64,000 bases of DNA from Balamuthia mandrillaris (Eukaryota; Discosea; Longamoebia; Balamuthiidae): assembly GCA_031835245.1 (NCBI GenBank), contig JAVKOQ010000007.1:1-64000 (forward strand), given 5' to 3'. Position numbers and translations under genes: made by a program. Below are positions 1 through 10,855 of the stretch, piece by piece. Numbering within the stretch: position 1 is the first letter of the stretch; every line of letters starts with the position of its first letter. Under the pieces are notes generated by a model. That model made no database searches, was not told the DNA's origin, and was given only the letters and a program-made list of their open reading frames with translations.

Positions 1-522
1 TTTATTTACTGGCTAAACAAGCATCTGCTGTGCAAGCATGGTTTGGATTTGCGAGAGTTTCACAACTGGCGCTTGACAGACAAACAAAAACAAACATCAT
101 TATGGGGATGGTCACGCGATACTTTGAATGCCAAGCTGCAAGACCGCGCTGTTCGGGCTGGTTATCCTGAAGGGTTATTCTCCTTTCACTCCTTACGTGC
201 TGGCTTCCTTTGCACTGCCTTGATCTTGGAGGGACTGCAGGAAGGGCATAGTCAGAACAATGTACTGGATACCACTGCCCTTATTGCAGGTTGGGTACCT
301 CGTGGTAGATCTCAGCAAGTCTACGTCAAGGATACATTAAAACGTGCTATTGTGGCCAATCGCTTGGTTAGCAATGTTACCACCCTTCATCCTTCATCTT
401 CTTTTTCTTCTTCTTCTTCTTCTTCTTCTGCTGCTGCTGCTGATCATCATTCTCTGAGGCCTCGACATTGTGGTTTGTTATTCATCTGATTTTTTGTTTT
501 TCTTTTGTTTTTTCTTTGGCTA

Positions 523-585
<63 letters not shown>

Positions 586-2080
586 TCTATAAACCACCTG
601 TGCTTACTTTTTCTCTTTGTGGTTTTTTTTATCCTCACTCCCTTGCAGTGATTGCTCCAGAGCTAGTTACCAAAGAAGCATTTCACAATCTATCCCCAGA
701 GGCTTTACAACAATCCAAGTGGTCTGCAGATACCAACTATCAGAGTTTTATCCATGCTGTTCGCCAACGGTTTGTTTGTTTGTTTGTTTGTTTGTTTGTT
801 TTTTTTTTTGTTGGCCTTTGCTTGTTGTTGTTTGTTTGTTGGTTTGTTTGTTTGCTGGTTTGTTTTGTGTTGGATGGTATCTACCACTATCTATCAATCT
901 ATTCAGTCATGGCTTGTTTGTTTGTTTGCTTGCTTGCTTGCATTCAAAAATGCACCTTTAGACTCAGCGCTCAGCTCGAACGCAGAGGTTTATTGTAACA
1001 GCAACAACATTCATGGTCTAAACAATAATTGTTTTGATGGATTGGTGTTGGTCTATTTGTTCTTCTTTTAACATTGCATCATTTATTCACACTTTGTTTT
1101 TTTGTCTCTTTTTCTCTCTTTCTTTCTCATTCTTTCTTTTTCTCTTTTTCTCTTTTTCTTTCTTTTTCTTTCTTTTACACTGCTTCTTTAGTTTCATGAA
1201 ACGAACAGATTTACCAACCAAAGATCAACAAATACGATTTTATCGCTCCTTGTGGCTTGAATGTTGTACTGCTTGGGTAGACAATCATTCAGATGAGTTT
1301 GACAAGGATGTGTTAGCTGAAGCTGCAGCAACTTATGAGGCCAAAAACAAATCTCCTCTTCGTTGGCCCAATATTCATCGTCAGCTTTGCCGTCAACATA
1401 TCTCTGGCATTCTACAAGGTTTTTTCAGTGGCTTGAATGAGCTGGTGGATGAGTTTGTAGCTCCTGTACTTCCCAAGTTGGTCAACGGATCACCCATTCA
1501 CAAAGCATTCCTCACCTCTCGTCGTCAAGAGCAGCCATTCTTACCTACTTCTCCTAATGATGTTCTGAAAAAAAACGATGATAACGCTGATGATGATGAT
1601 GAAAGGAATCATAACTCAAAAGAAAAAACACCACCACGACAACGAGTTCGCAGAGCACTTCAGCAGCGACAACAAATGTTATCCAATCGACTCAAATATC
1701 AGAAGAATGGTCATCGACAACGGATTGCTTGGCAGACACCAGAAATCCGTAGACTTGTCACTTGGCGCTTGCGTGATGGATGGTCTTGGTTGGAGATTGC
1801 CAAACACTTGCCTACCCAACGCCGAACCAACAATGATTGCTATGACAAATGGCGCAATCTCCTCACAGAATTCTTCAACAATCTCGATGCTTTAAAAGAC
1901 AAATACTTGGTGGCCCATGATGAGGACTTTGACACACCGGATGACAACCATGCTTCCCTCCCATCATCTCCTACTTCTACTACTACCACTACAGTCATAT
2001 CCATCTTGGATGAAGAGGAAGAAACAAAGGAGAATGATGATGATGATGATGATGATGATATTATGATTATATCCAGTTAG
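1..2080 (+). CDS. Crypton-like tyrosine recombinase with DNA-binding C-terminus (5' end outside window)
   Basis: Exons 1-472 (open to the window edge), 649-769 and 1192-2080; both introns are GT-AG and keep phase. The first exon has the C-terminal half of a tyrosine recombinase: an HSLR box (H-x-x-R), then GW, then YVKD with the likely nucleophile Tyr about 35 residues on. The third exon carries a helical region and, near its end, a Myb/SANT or GCR1-like tryptophan-containing segment (WRLRDGWSWLEIAKHLP), then a Ser/Thr and acidic tail. Recombinase fused to a C-terminal DNA-binding domain is the layout known for Cryptons, DNA transposons moving by Tyr recombination; DIRS/Ngaro enzymes are the alternative. 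The first catalytic Arg and Lys lie upstream of the window. Intron 1 holds a (CTGG)n tract at about 524-586. No disruption is visible, so the copy may be intact or domesticated. Confidence 0.72.
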
Positions 2081-2144
2081 ATTATATATATTCCTATGAG
2101 AAAATTGAAAAAATTGCTACTTTGCCCCACTTTATCCGTTGGAC

Positions 2145-2552
2145 TTATAGACTTAGAGTTTTATAGAATGGACCATGGGGAGTTGAATGCTGTAGGTTCT
2201 GAGTACCCGCCCCTAACCCTAACCTTGTTGTGATGTCCAATTGTGAAGCATCTTGTCGTCTTCTTTTCTTATCTTTCTCTTCTTTTATCAATTGTCGTAT
2301 TTCTGGTATTCGTTTTTTCAGTTGCTTCCAATTAATGCCATAAAAATGTTTGCGATGTCCTCTCTTTGTTTTCTGTTCAACAATCAGTAGTTGTCGTAAT
2401 AACTCATAGTTTGAATAACAAGCTGGATAAGAAGCACTAATTGCAGCAGTTTGTTCTGCTAACAAAGCTTCTCGAAGTGATGAAGAAGAAGAAGATGATG
2501 ATGATGATGAAAAAGAAGAAGATGAGATAATACTGTTTTTTGGTTGTTGCAT
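2145..2552 (-). CDS. Small Ser-rich/basic protein, unknown
   Basis: Single open frame of about 136 codons from the first ATG (2552). It opens with Ser homopolymer runs, followed by a helical charged segment (NWKQLKKRIPEIRQLIKEEK) and a run of basic residues that could act as a nuclear signal. A CTAG just upstream of the ATG may be a splice acceptor, so more 5' coding sequence is possible. The 3' part reads through the telomere-like tract at 2211-2224 (encoding RLGLGAG), so the true C-terminus is doubtful. It lies tail-to-tail with the recombinase gene and could be a passenger of the element, but I see no homology that shows this. Confidence 0.35.
   Translation of the reverse strand: MQQPKNSIISSSSFSSSSSSSSSSSLREALLAEQTAAISASYPACYSNYELLRQLLIVEQKTKRGHRKHFYGINWKQLKKRIPEIRQLIKEEKDKKRRRQDASQLDITTRLGLGAGTQNLQHSTPHGPFYKTLSL
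2211..2224. repeat. Interstitial telomere-like repeat (CCCTAA)n
   Basis: Two and a third units of CCCTAA in a row (CCCTAACCCTAACC). A second short tract (TAACCCTAACCTAA) lies at 2917-2930. The pair brackets about 700 bp that hold the small minus-strand gene and an AT-rich stretch. Confidence 0.7.
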
Positions 2553-2585
2553 GCCTAGGTGTTGTATATTAGTAAGAAATAACAA

Positions 2586-2974
2586 TTATGATAAGAACAA
2601 CACTGTAGCAACAAACCGTTTAAAAAAAGATGGATGTTCAAGCTCAAAATCAGCACCACAAGATTAAAAAGCTCCCTGACGTGTTGTTCTTTCTTCTTTC
2701 TTTTTGTATTTCACGAAATTGAGTAGTATTTGTGCAAAATTTGTGCACAAAATGGTTTTATTACTTTATTTAATCAACAATATTCTAACTCTGTTACATT
2801 TTGTTAAAAGCAAACATATAATATATCTTCTTGTAGCCCTTGAGTTGCTCTTTAAGAAGATACTAATGTTTTTTTGTAAAACTTAAGTATAAGCCCAAAA
2901 ACGCGCATAGAACCTTTAACCCTAACCTAAAGAGGAGTTCAAGCAGCATTACAATGAACAATGTCCCAACTCCA
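2586..2974. other. AT-rich stretch without a supported gene
   Basis: AT-rich DNA with only short chance frames. It contains the second telomere-like tract (2917-2930). I see no coding or RNA feature. Confidence 0.5.
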
Positions 2975-3370
2975 TCAATGATAGAGTCTTGTGCTGTCTT
3001 CTTCATCACCCTCTTCATCTTTGTTATCTTGGTCACTCTGACTATTTGTGCTGCTGTTGCTGTCATCATGTGAGGTTGAAGCTTGGCTGCTAGAATCATC
3101 TGGCATAATGTAGTACACAGCACCAGAGTTTGGGTTGTAGATGGCGATGAAACTAGTAGATGGAAAACTATTGGTGATGTCACTTTCAATATGGAATGAA
3201 ATAGAGATGTTGCCCAAAGCTTCCTCTGTTACAAGACTAAAGTTGAATTGAGTGATTTCTGTGGTGCTAACATCTTCGATGGTACATGTTACTTCCTTGG
3301 TGGCTGATTGTTCTACATGTTCCTCACATGGAAGCGAAGAGGAGGAATGCAAAGAAGCACCACCATCCAT
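2975..3370 (-). CDS. Acidic Ser/Thr-rich hypothetical protein
   Basis: Open frame of 131 codons with an ATG at 3370 and a stop codon directly upstream. The middle (FNFSLVTEE...ISISFHIESD) looks like beta strands; the end is a Ser/Asp/Glu-rich tail. It could instead be the last exon of the secreted-protein gene upstream on the same strand (3431-4085), but the phase gives no clear link. I do not recognise the family. Confidence 0.3.
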   Translation of the reverse strand: MDGGASLHSSSSLPCEEHVEQSATKEVTCTIEDVSTTEITQFNFSLVTEEALGNISISFHIESDITNSFPSTSFIAIYNPNSGAVYYIMPDDSSSQASTSHDDSNSSTNSQSDQDNKDEEGDEEDSTRLYH

Positions 3371-3430
3371 TCATAAGAAGCGAAGCCTACAAATAACACC
3401 ATGAGTCCAAGAAGGACCAGCACTTTTCAT

Positions 3431-4085
3431 CTAAACCCCAAACTTAAGGTCTGTTCCTCCTTCACTTGCCTGTTCATTGTAGCATATATTGAATGGAGAA
3501 CAGAAAGAATCACATTAGCACAGTGGTAAGAGTGTTGTTTTGAACATAAACATACACTGCTGCTCTCGGCACGTAGAGCGGCAGGTCCGCCCCTTTTGGT
3601 GTCGTTTAAGAGTTCAACATTGAACGAAAGGATGGCACCAGGCGTGATGCTAGACGGAAACGAAGAGAAGGTTGTTGCCAGGCTGAACTGCGGAGCGGCG
3701 TTGACGGCCAGCTCTACAGCTGGTGCGAGCGTGGTCTCGTGCAGCGTTACCAGCACCTCGGGTCCTTGCAGAGGTTTAAACTCAGCGGGAAGAGAGTAGC
3801 TCTGCCTGCTGGTGACCAGCAATTGAGGTTCCCTCTGGCAAAGGTTTGTGATAAATGCATGTGGTGCTGTTGCATTTGAAATACTCTGGAGGAATGAGCT
3901 CTGAACTGCAGGACAGATCTAAATCGATCGTGATACAACGTTAAACGTCACCGTGTAAGAGAGGGTGAAGGTTTGGCCGGGCACCACCGCTGGAGAGACC
4001 AGAGCATCGGTAATGGCGCCGCAGTTGCCCTGCCGAACATGGACGCCCAACAACAAAGCCAAAGCAAGCAGCAGCAGCAGTTGCC
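3431..4085 (-). CDS. Putative secreted or membrane beta-rich protein (5' exon missing)
   Basis: Exons 4085-3937, 3900-3556 and 3469-3431 join in phase. The first begins right after a CTAG acceptor with a leucine-rich hydrophobic stretch (QLLLLLALALLLGV), which reads as the core of a signal peptide; the starting ATG must lie in an upstream exon I could not place. The mature part has repeated Pro-Gly-X-hydrophobic patterns (VVPGQTFTLSYTVTFN and ITPGAILSFNVELLN) typical of Ig-like or DUF11-like beta sandwiches, and Asn-x-Ser/Thr sites. Total is about 175 residues. It may be a short cell-surface protein or part of a longer one. Confidence 0.4.
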
Positions 4086-4368
4086 CTAGTTCTTCGATTT
4101 CAATTCTCCTTGTTTATTGTTTTGTTTTGTTTTTTTTTTTTTGTTTTTTTTTTGGTGGATTTTCCATTTTCTTTTTCTCTTTCTTTCTCTAAAAAAAAAT
4201 GAGTTGCGAGGAGTCGGGTTTGAACCGAAGCAAAGAAAAATCTGGGCCGTGTCGACGTGTGACGCGACAAGCAGCACATAGCCAAGTCACTTTTGGCCCA
4301 AATTTTTGTTTGTAAGATCTTCCATCTTTCTCTTTTGTCTTCTATTCCCTTGCCGTTTTGTGTGTGCG

Positions 4369-4418
<50 letters not shown>

Positions 4419-4508
4419 GTTGTTTTGGGAGGATTACAGATTGCGAAGGGGGGGAGGAGGAGGGATAGAGCAAACCGCTTTTTTAAACAAAAGAGAAAAG
4501 GAGCACCA

Positions 4509-6587
4509 ATGTCAGCCCCGATCGACGCGAAAGAGGGGGAGGAGCACAACACACAGCACTCGCACCGATGGTGCAACAACGGTGAGAAAGGAGGAGCTGT
4601 GCGGGACGGTCTAAACGGGAGGGGCTTCCATACCCTACGCGCCGAGGATGTAACGCTGGTCAGCCTCCTCTCCGACAGCACCAACTCCTTTGGGGACGTC
4701 TGGAAAGCCACCATACACATGAAGCCCGTTGCCGTGAAGATCCCTCGCATTGGTCCCAACGGCTTGACCCAGCAAGAGCTGAGCAACTGGATCACAGAGA
4801 TGGAGGTCATGAGGTGAGCGAACAACATATTGTTTTTTTTTTAACTTCTTTCTTTCTTTCTTGCTCCTCTTCTTTTCTCTTTTCATCGTTTCTCTTTCTC
4901 TTTCTTCCTTTTGAGAAGCGGTTGGTGTTGTGGTTGTTGTCGTTCGTGTTTGTTGTGTGCACTGCTTACTTTTTTATTACGATCATAGTCGCAACTATCA
5001 TCCCAACATATTGCTTTACATGGGCACTTGCGTCAAGAACGACAATCTGATGATAGTGATGGAGCTGTTGGACTCTGACCTGCATAAGCTGTTGCATGAG
5101 TCAAAGGTTGCCCTTTCTCTGTTTGAGAGGGTGAAGATGTGCAAGGACGTTGCTCTCGGCATGAATTGGTTGCATATGACAGAACCTACCATTATACACA
5201 GGTTTTACTCCTCTCCTATCTTCTCTCTTCCTCTCCTATCTTGCAATATCTTGGACTCACTTTCAACCTTCCTTCTCGTTTCTCATTTCTCGTTTTCGCT
5301 GGTTGACCGAGCAGAGATTTAAAGACATCCAACTTACTGGTAGGTCTTTTCTCGTCTTTGAGACCACCCACTTTGTCTAACTTCATGAACGCAAAACCTC
5401 TTTCCCTGCACATTGCTCCATCAGGTTGAAAAGATAGACAGTCGGTATAAAGTCAAAATTGCAGGTACGTTATTGCAATGAGGAAGCTATTTAACATTAC
5501 TTTTGCTCATTCGTATCTCTGTTCTTGCATTCTATGCATGACATCGTAGATTTTGGAGTTGCATTGATAAAAGGCAAAGAAGCCAAGATAAGCGAGCAAG
5601 ATAGTCCATTCTTGGGTACCATTCTTACCACCGCTCCAGAGGTATGATGCTTTAGCCTTCACATGAATTTGTTTTATGGTTTTCATTCATGTTTTGACTG
5701 TTATGCCCTCGTTGTTGCATATGTAGATCTTGACGGGAGAGGGAACGTACAACGAGAAGACAGACGTTTATTCTTTTGGTCTAATCCTATGGTACTTCAT
5801 GTCTTATTTCTTTCGTGGCTTTTTTTTTTTTGAAAAGTTAGCTTATCATAATCATTTAAAAGGGAAATAACAACACGACAAAGGCTGTTTCCAGAGTTTT
5901 TACAATCAGGCTCTCTCTCAGCTTTCATTGCGGCCGTTTGTAACTCAGCCTATCGCCCTCCTATCCCCAACAACTGTAATTCCCGTTTGCGAGTGCTGAT
6001 AGAACAGTGTTGGCACTCTGAACCTTCACTTCGCCCCAACTTTACATACATCAACGAGGAGCTGGATCGTATACTCATCGAGTCTGCTATTCGTGATCCT
6101 CACGGCAAAGCTTTTTGGACAAAACACTTTCTGAAAAAGGTTTTTATTGTTTAACTGTTTTTTGGGACGTTACATCTATTTTTAACTTCATTTATTTCTC
6201 GTTCTTTTTTACTGGTGGTGATCATTTGCTTTTCAGGAATATGTATCATGGGAAGATTTTTCTGTCGCTTTTTATGACTTCCTTCGAGTGAAGCTGCCAC
6301 AAGAAGATCCATACGTGAGCGACTGCCGCACTGATGTTGTACCTTATATTATGCTGGATACTTTTGATGATCCTCCTCAACAACACTCACAACCACAAAA
6401 CGAGGCTAATTCAACCGTTAACACGTATTCAACACAGCAAGCAAACGCTCTTACACCTGCAGAACTGCTGCAGGATGCGAAACACCGGCCATACCTTTTG
6501 CTAAGATGTCTTTACCGGCTGCTAAGTATGTTTTGTGGTTGTGGTTTTTATCGGTGTACTTGTTGTTGCGGTGGTAGTTAACCGCCT

Positions 6588-6623
<36 letters not shown>

Positions 6624-7480
6624 TTGCTTCTCTTTGTATTTCTTTTATATTTGCTATCGCTCCAGCGGACCAAGCAATGATGGAGGGAGAGCCTGGATTA
6701 CCTCTTGTTTCTGTCGTACGGTTCGGCCAAGTGTTGGATTGGTTCGGCCCCATTCGCTATCGGCGTAGAGGCTCTCCTTCTTGTGATCTCTTAGACATGG
6801 TACTTGACCTTCTTGCCTTTGTCGCTTATGTAAACATCTTTCTCCAATTCATCAGACTGATCTTATCTCCTCTTCTTTTCACTCTTCTTTCTGTTTTTTG
6901 TCTTTGTGTGTAGATTGCGGAAGTATTAAGCCAAGAATGGTTCCACGGGGACATCACAGCACCAGCAGCGCAGGATGCGCTGGCAGGCAAGCCACCCGGC
7001 ACGTTCCTCGTCCGCTTCACCACCAACGACAGCTTTCCTGGCTGCTTCACCATCACTCGGCTGTGCAGCAGCGGCTCGCCTTCTCACATTCGCATCATGC
7101 ACACCGAGAAAGGGTTCAGCGTGAGCGAAGACCTGACCTTCGAACGGCTAGGTGGTGTCGTGGATTGCCTTTGGAAGCGGTTGAACCTCGGAGAGCCGCT
7201 TTGTAACTCTCCCTATCGCTCTATCTTTGACACACCCATTCCCTCTCCTTCATCCTCGTCATCTGCTGCTTCTGGAAAACAAAATGGAAGAAAAACAAAA
7301 CAACAGCAAGCAAACGACAAGAATAACGACCGCAACAATGAAGACAACAGCAAAGAAGGTGATACAGAACGGCGAGAAAATGGGAGGAGAGAAAGCAACG
7401 AGTTGAGGATGGCTTCTCCTCGCACCTCTGCCAGGAAAGCTGAGACAACGGCGACTGCGGCAGCGGAGGGGCAAGCGTGA
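4509..7480 (+). CDS. Shk-like protein kinase with C-terminal SH2 domain
   Basis: Ten exons: 4509-4813, 4989-5201, 5315-5339, 5425-5464, 5550-5641, 5727-5791, 5863-6139, 6237-6525, 6666-6799, 6914-7480; 668 residues. Kinase core about 45-330: VAVK lysine near residue 77, HRDLKTSNLL, DFG, APE, and DVYSFGLILWE in subdomain IX. The HRDLK loop is Ser/Thr or TKL-like. The glycine loop is poor in glycine (DSTNSFGDVW). The SH2 domain (about 488-575) has WFHGDI at its start and the phosphotyrosine-binding FLVRF arginine. Kinase followed by SH2 matches the Shk proteins of social amoebae, which act in phosphotyrosine signalling at the membrane. The C-terminus is low complexity. Exon 3 is only 25 nt. A CT-repeat precedes the start. 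Confidence 0.88.
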
Positions 7481-7635
7481 GAGCAAGAATGTACGTGAGT
7501 CCCTCCAGAAGGGGCGAATTGAACCTTTCGATGCTTCAATGTGCATCGCTGTGAAGAGTGTAAACAATGAATGATGAAGGCCTCCTTAACTCGACTAGAC
7601 AACAATGGACGTGGTTCAAGTCGCATAATTTTTGA

Positions 7636-7643
7636 TGACGTCA
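7636..7643. promoter_or_regulatory. Palindromic CRE-like site TGACGTCA
   Basis: Perfect CREB/ATF-type palindrome in the 320 bp between the kinase stop and the next start, 157 bp before that ATG. One of only three such octamers noticed in the window, all just upstream of start codons. Confidence 0.4.
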
Positions 7644-7799
7644 CAGTTTTACCGATTTTCTGCCTTCGCCCAGCTGATGTCATCACTCCACCTGGATTGG
7701 GCAGGTGACCAAAACGTGTGAGGATTTGACGTTTAGAAAAAGCCAGCAAGAGGGAAACCCGTTTGGCAGCAAGCCGCCCTTCCTTCCAAGTCGTTCGTG

Positions 7800-8102
7800 A
7801 TGCCTTTGTGTCAGCCTGCTCTGGTGGATCGCGGCGGTACGAAGCTTGCTTGGAGCACAGCGCAGCAGCACGGCTGTTTCCTGATTCAACAACGGCGAGT
7901 TGGTTCGTTTGTTTCTCTCACCCTTGATGTTGGAGCGACGTCTTTCTGTTCGTGTTAACCATTCTAAGCGGCCTCTACTCTGTTTTGACAGGGAAGCCCT
8001 TTTACTTTGGGACGGATCTCTACCGCATCGTGCTTCTAACCTCAGCTACTGCTCACGAAGTTCTGCAAATCGGTTTGAAACCTCCTACTCCTTCTACTCC
8101 TT

Positions 8103-8142
<40 letters not shown>

Positions 8143-9251
8143 CTGTTGTTTGCTGATCTTTGTGTCTGTTTGAAGCTGTTTCACAAACCAAATCACAAAT
8201 CTTAAAAGACTGGGCCGCCGTTCAAGCACGGCTACTTACGGCAGGAGTGATCGACAAAGCCAACGAGTTTCCAGTGGAGAAGGCCACCACCTTCCAGAAA
8301 TTCTGGTTGCAGCATTGGCAACGCCCTTCTACATCAAAAGAAGGCTCGTGCGCGAATGACCTCCGACGGGACGACAGCAATCCTCAACTCAGAGAAGAGC
8401 TGCGTAGAATGGGAGAGGCGGCCTCGCCCTTCCCTGGCGTTCGTCTTCACCCTGATAAACCTCCTGTCGTTTTACCCTCCCACTCCCTTACAGATTTGGT
8501 TTGCTCTTCTCTTGTTCCTCTTCTCTGCTTCTCCGCTCCTCCCGTTGTCTCCTCTCTCTACCCCTCCATCCCAACACTTGTTTTGTTCAACAAACTGTAG
8601 CATAACCAAGAAGAAAATGCCTCGCCTGGATGTCCACTTGCAGCCTTTTCTCGGTTGCACGCACTCTTTGCACCTACTGGACTGTCTGCCTCTGTAAAAC
8701 AAGAAGAATTGCAAAGGTATAACCAAAGTATTGAAGAGAATCTTGCTCAGCTAGATTGCCTTTCACCTTTGGAGGAACATCCTGGTTCGTCCCTAACGTT
8801 GTTTTCTGCGTTTGCTCTTACTTTGTACAGTTTTTATTTTGTGTTTTGGAGTGTGTGCATTTTCTGTGTTTATCTTTTCTCACTGCGTTCATTCTGTTAT
8901 CTCCATTGAACAGAAATATCGGTGGTTAAGCAGTTGCTGGTATTATCTCAAGCATGTTTACACACAGCAAATATTGTACTTGTAGACTACGTCAGGGACA
9001 GCATCGAACGAGAAAATAAAATGCAAGAAGGCCTAAAGGAAAAGCGAGAAAAGCAGATAGCACGACTATCCTCTTCTACGCCATCACAAGACGCCGTTAC
9101 TTCTCCGTTGCCCTTGACAGACGAGGAGTTGAGCAGGCAGCCTCCTGACATCCAAACACTAGTAGCATGTGCCTCAACGTTGTTAGTTGCTCAAGAAACG
9201 AGCTCAAAGGTACTATTCCCCCTCTCCTCTCTCTCTCTCTCTCTTCTCTCT

Positions 9252-9305
<54 letters not shown>

Positions 9306-9635
9306 AACCTGGCCTCTCGGAAACATTGATGCATCTTTGATTAAAAGGTACGGGAACTTATGTTAGATGAGCTGCAAAGATGTACTGCCTCATTTGCAGC
9401 ACAGCAACAGCCATTGCAACAGCCTCGAAAACAGTCAATAGCATCATCATCATCACTACTAGCACCATCAACCGCCGCTTCTGCTTCGGTTCGGCCAGAA
9501 AAGAAAAAGTCACCAAAAAGCGACTACGAGGAATGGCTCGAATTGCTTCGTGGTCAACAATCTCCGGTGGCAGCAGCAGGCAGAGAACAAAAGGAGAAGG
9601 GCAAAGAAAGAGGCAACAATGATTGGTGGCTGTAG
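7800..9635 (+). CDS. Unrecognised helical protein, 419 residues
   Basis: Exons 7800-7947, 7992-8072, 8176-8438, 8601-8784, 8914-9209 and 9348-9635 join in phase. I do not recognise the family. The N-terminal third looks globular (KPFYFGTDLYRIVLL); the middle is helical and ends in a charged, probably coiled segment (DSIERENKMQEGLKEKREKQ). The C-terminus has poly-Ser/Ala and Gln-rich stretches and ends in DWWL. No signal peptide or membrane segment is seen. The exon 1 donor and the exon 3 end are the least certain junctions. Introns carry long (CT)n tracts. Confidence 0.6.
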
Positions 9636-9840
9636 TAGACCATCACCGCCACCAAGTTTGCCTTTTTTTGTTTGTTTTGCTTTTGCTGAGGCTGGATAGA
9701 GATATTCCTATCCTTGTGTCTGCTCTGGATGCTGCTGAAGCGACGATGCCGCCTGTACCTTTTGTATATTTTGTTTTGGTTTGTGTTCACTTCATTCATC
9801 GTGTTCAATCGATTTCCCTTGTGCTTTCTCGTCTCCCTCT

Positions 9841-9882
<42 letters not shown>

Positions 9883-9916
9883 GCGAAAGGGATCGGAACA
9901 AGAAGAGGGGAAGGTT

Positions 9917-10516
9917 TCAATCTGTTTCTTCTTCGTCGGGTTGCAAGTAGGAGTGCACAAACGTGCCAACAAAAAGCGTAGCGGAGGAGGCGCCAACGGC
10001 ATAGGCCACCCTTCCCGTGAGTTCTTTTCTGAGGAGCATGGCCGTGATGATCGGGGTGAGCGGGACCAACGCTCCGAGACCCACGCCCACCGCAGCGTGT
10101 CTGCCTTCCGGCAAGCCTGCCACAGTGTCAGCGAGAGCGTTTCCGATGCCCGCTCCCATGATCGCGCCATAGCCCTGCCGCGCTTGGTCAGTGGTACGCA
10201 CTGACAGATTGAATGGATATTCGGTGACGGATGAAAGAAAGAAAGGAGAACGGGGATTTATACCTTGGCGCCGATCCTTCTTGCGATGAGAGAGTCCAAA
10301 CTGAAACCGGCAAGGATGGAAAGCATGAGGAGAGAAGAGTCCACAACGCCGAACTGGAGGAACCGCCGAAAGTTGGGGTGGGTCGTAAAGCTTTAACAAC
10401 AGTTAGCCCCACCAAACAAACCACACTTTTCGCGCTCTCACTTAGGCAGCGTTATGAACATACCCAGGTCGTTCTTTTTGGTGTTGCGTCCCTTCTTCCC
10501 CTTGCTTTGCGGACAT
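9917..10516 (-). CDS. TMEM65-like small membrane protein
   Basis: Exons 10516-10464, 10390-10264 and 10174-9917; 145 residues. Three hydrophobic segments are visible: around FGVVDSSLLMLSILAGFSLD, around MGAGIGNALADTVAG, and around GALVPLTPIITAMLL. The G-x-G-N-x-x-(S/A)-D motif after a first FG-x-x-D helix resembles TMEM65 family proteins, known in animals from mitochondria and cardiac junctions. Here the protein is short and a mitochondrial presequence is not obvious, so location is inference. Exon 3 uses a GGCAG acceptor because it alone keeps phase. It is tail-to-tail with the unknown plus-strand gene; the gap holds a (CT)n tract near 9846-9880. Confidence 0.6.
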
Positions 10517-10855
10517 TGTTCAACGTCGTCTTCTTTGCCTTCGCCTCTCCGGCCTGCTGCTTCCTTGCTTGCTGTGTTTTCTTTCTTTTCTTCCTCTATT
10601 TTTTACGTGACCCCTCGGTTAGGATATATTCGTGTCGTCATGACCCATACAGGCGCAGTGCTGGAAGATGCATTCCCGCCAGGATAAATAAAGAAAGAAG
10701 ACGGCCAAGGAGTAGTACCCTGTGGTCGCTGCGGGCATATGCCCGTCAACACCACATGGAAGAGTCGTGAAGCCCAAGCCTCACCAGGGGGGAGGAGAAG
10801 CGACATTGGGGCCTACCCCTGCATATGGGCCTTTATGTTTGCAAAATATGCAAGT

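Noticed and set aside
4195-4290. Possible minus-strand tRNA near GGTTCAAACCC followed by a T-run
   Set aside because: The B-box and Pol III-like terminator are present, but no 5' strand pairs with the acceptor stem and the T-stem has a mismatch; no cloverleaf could be drawn.
10732-10745. 14-bp perfect palindrome CGGGCATATGCCCG
   Set aside because: Isolated palindrome in a convergent/divergent gap with no second copy or clear partner; one such site in 64 kb is not strong evidence.
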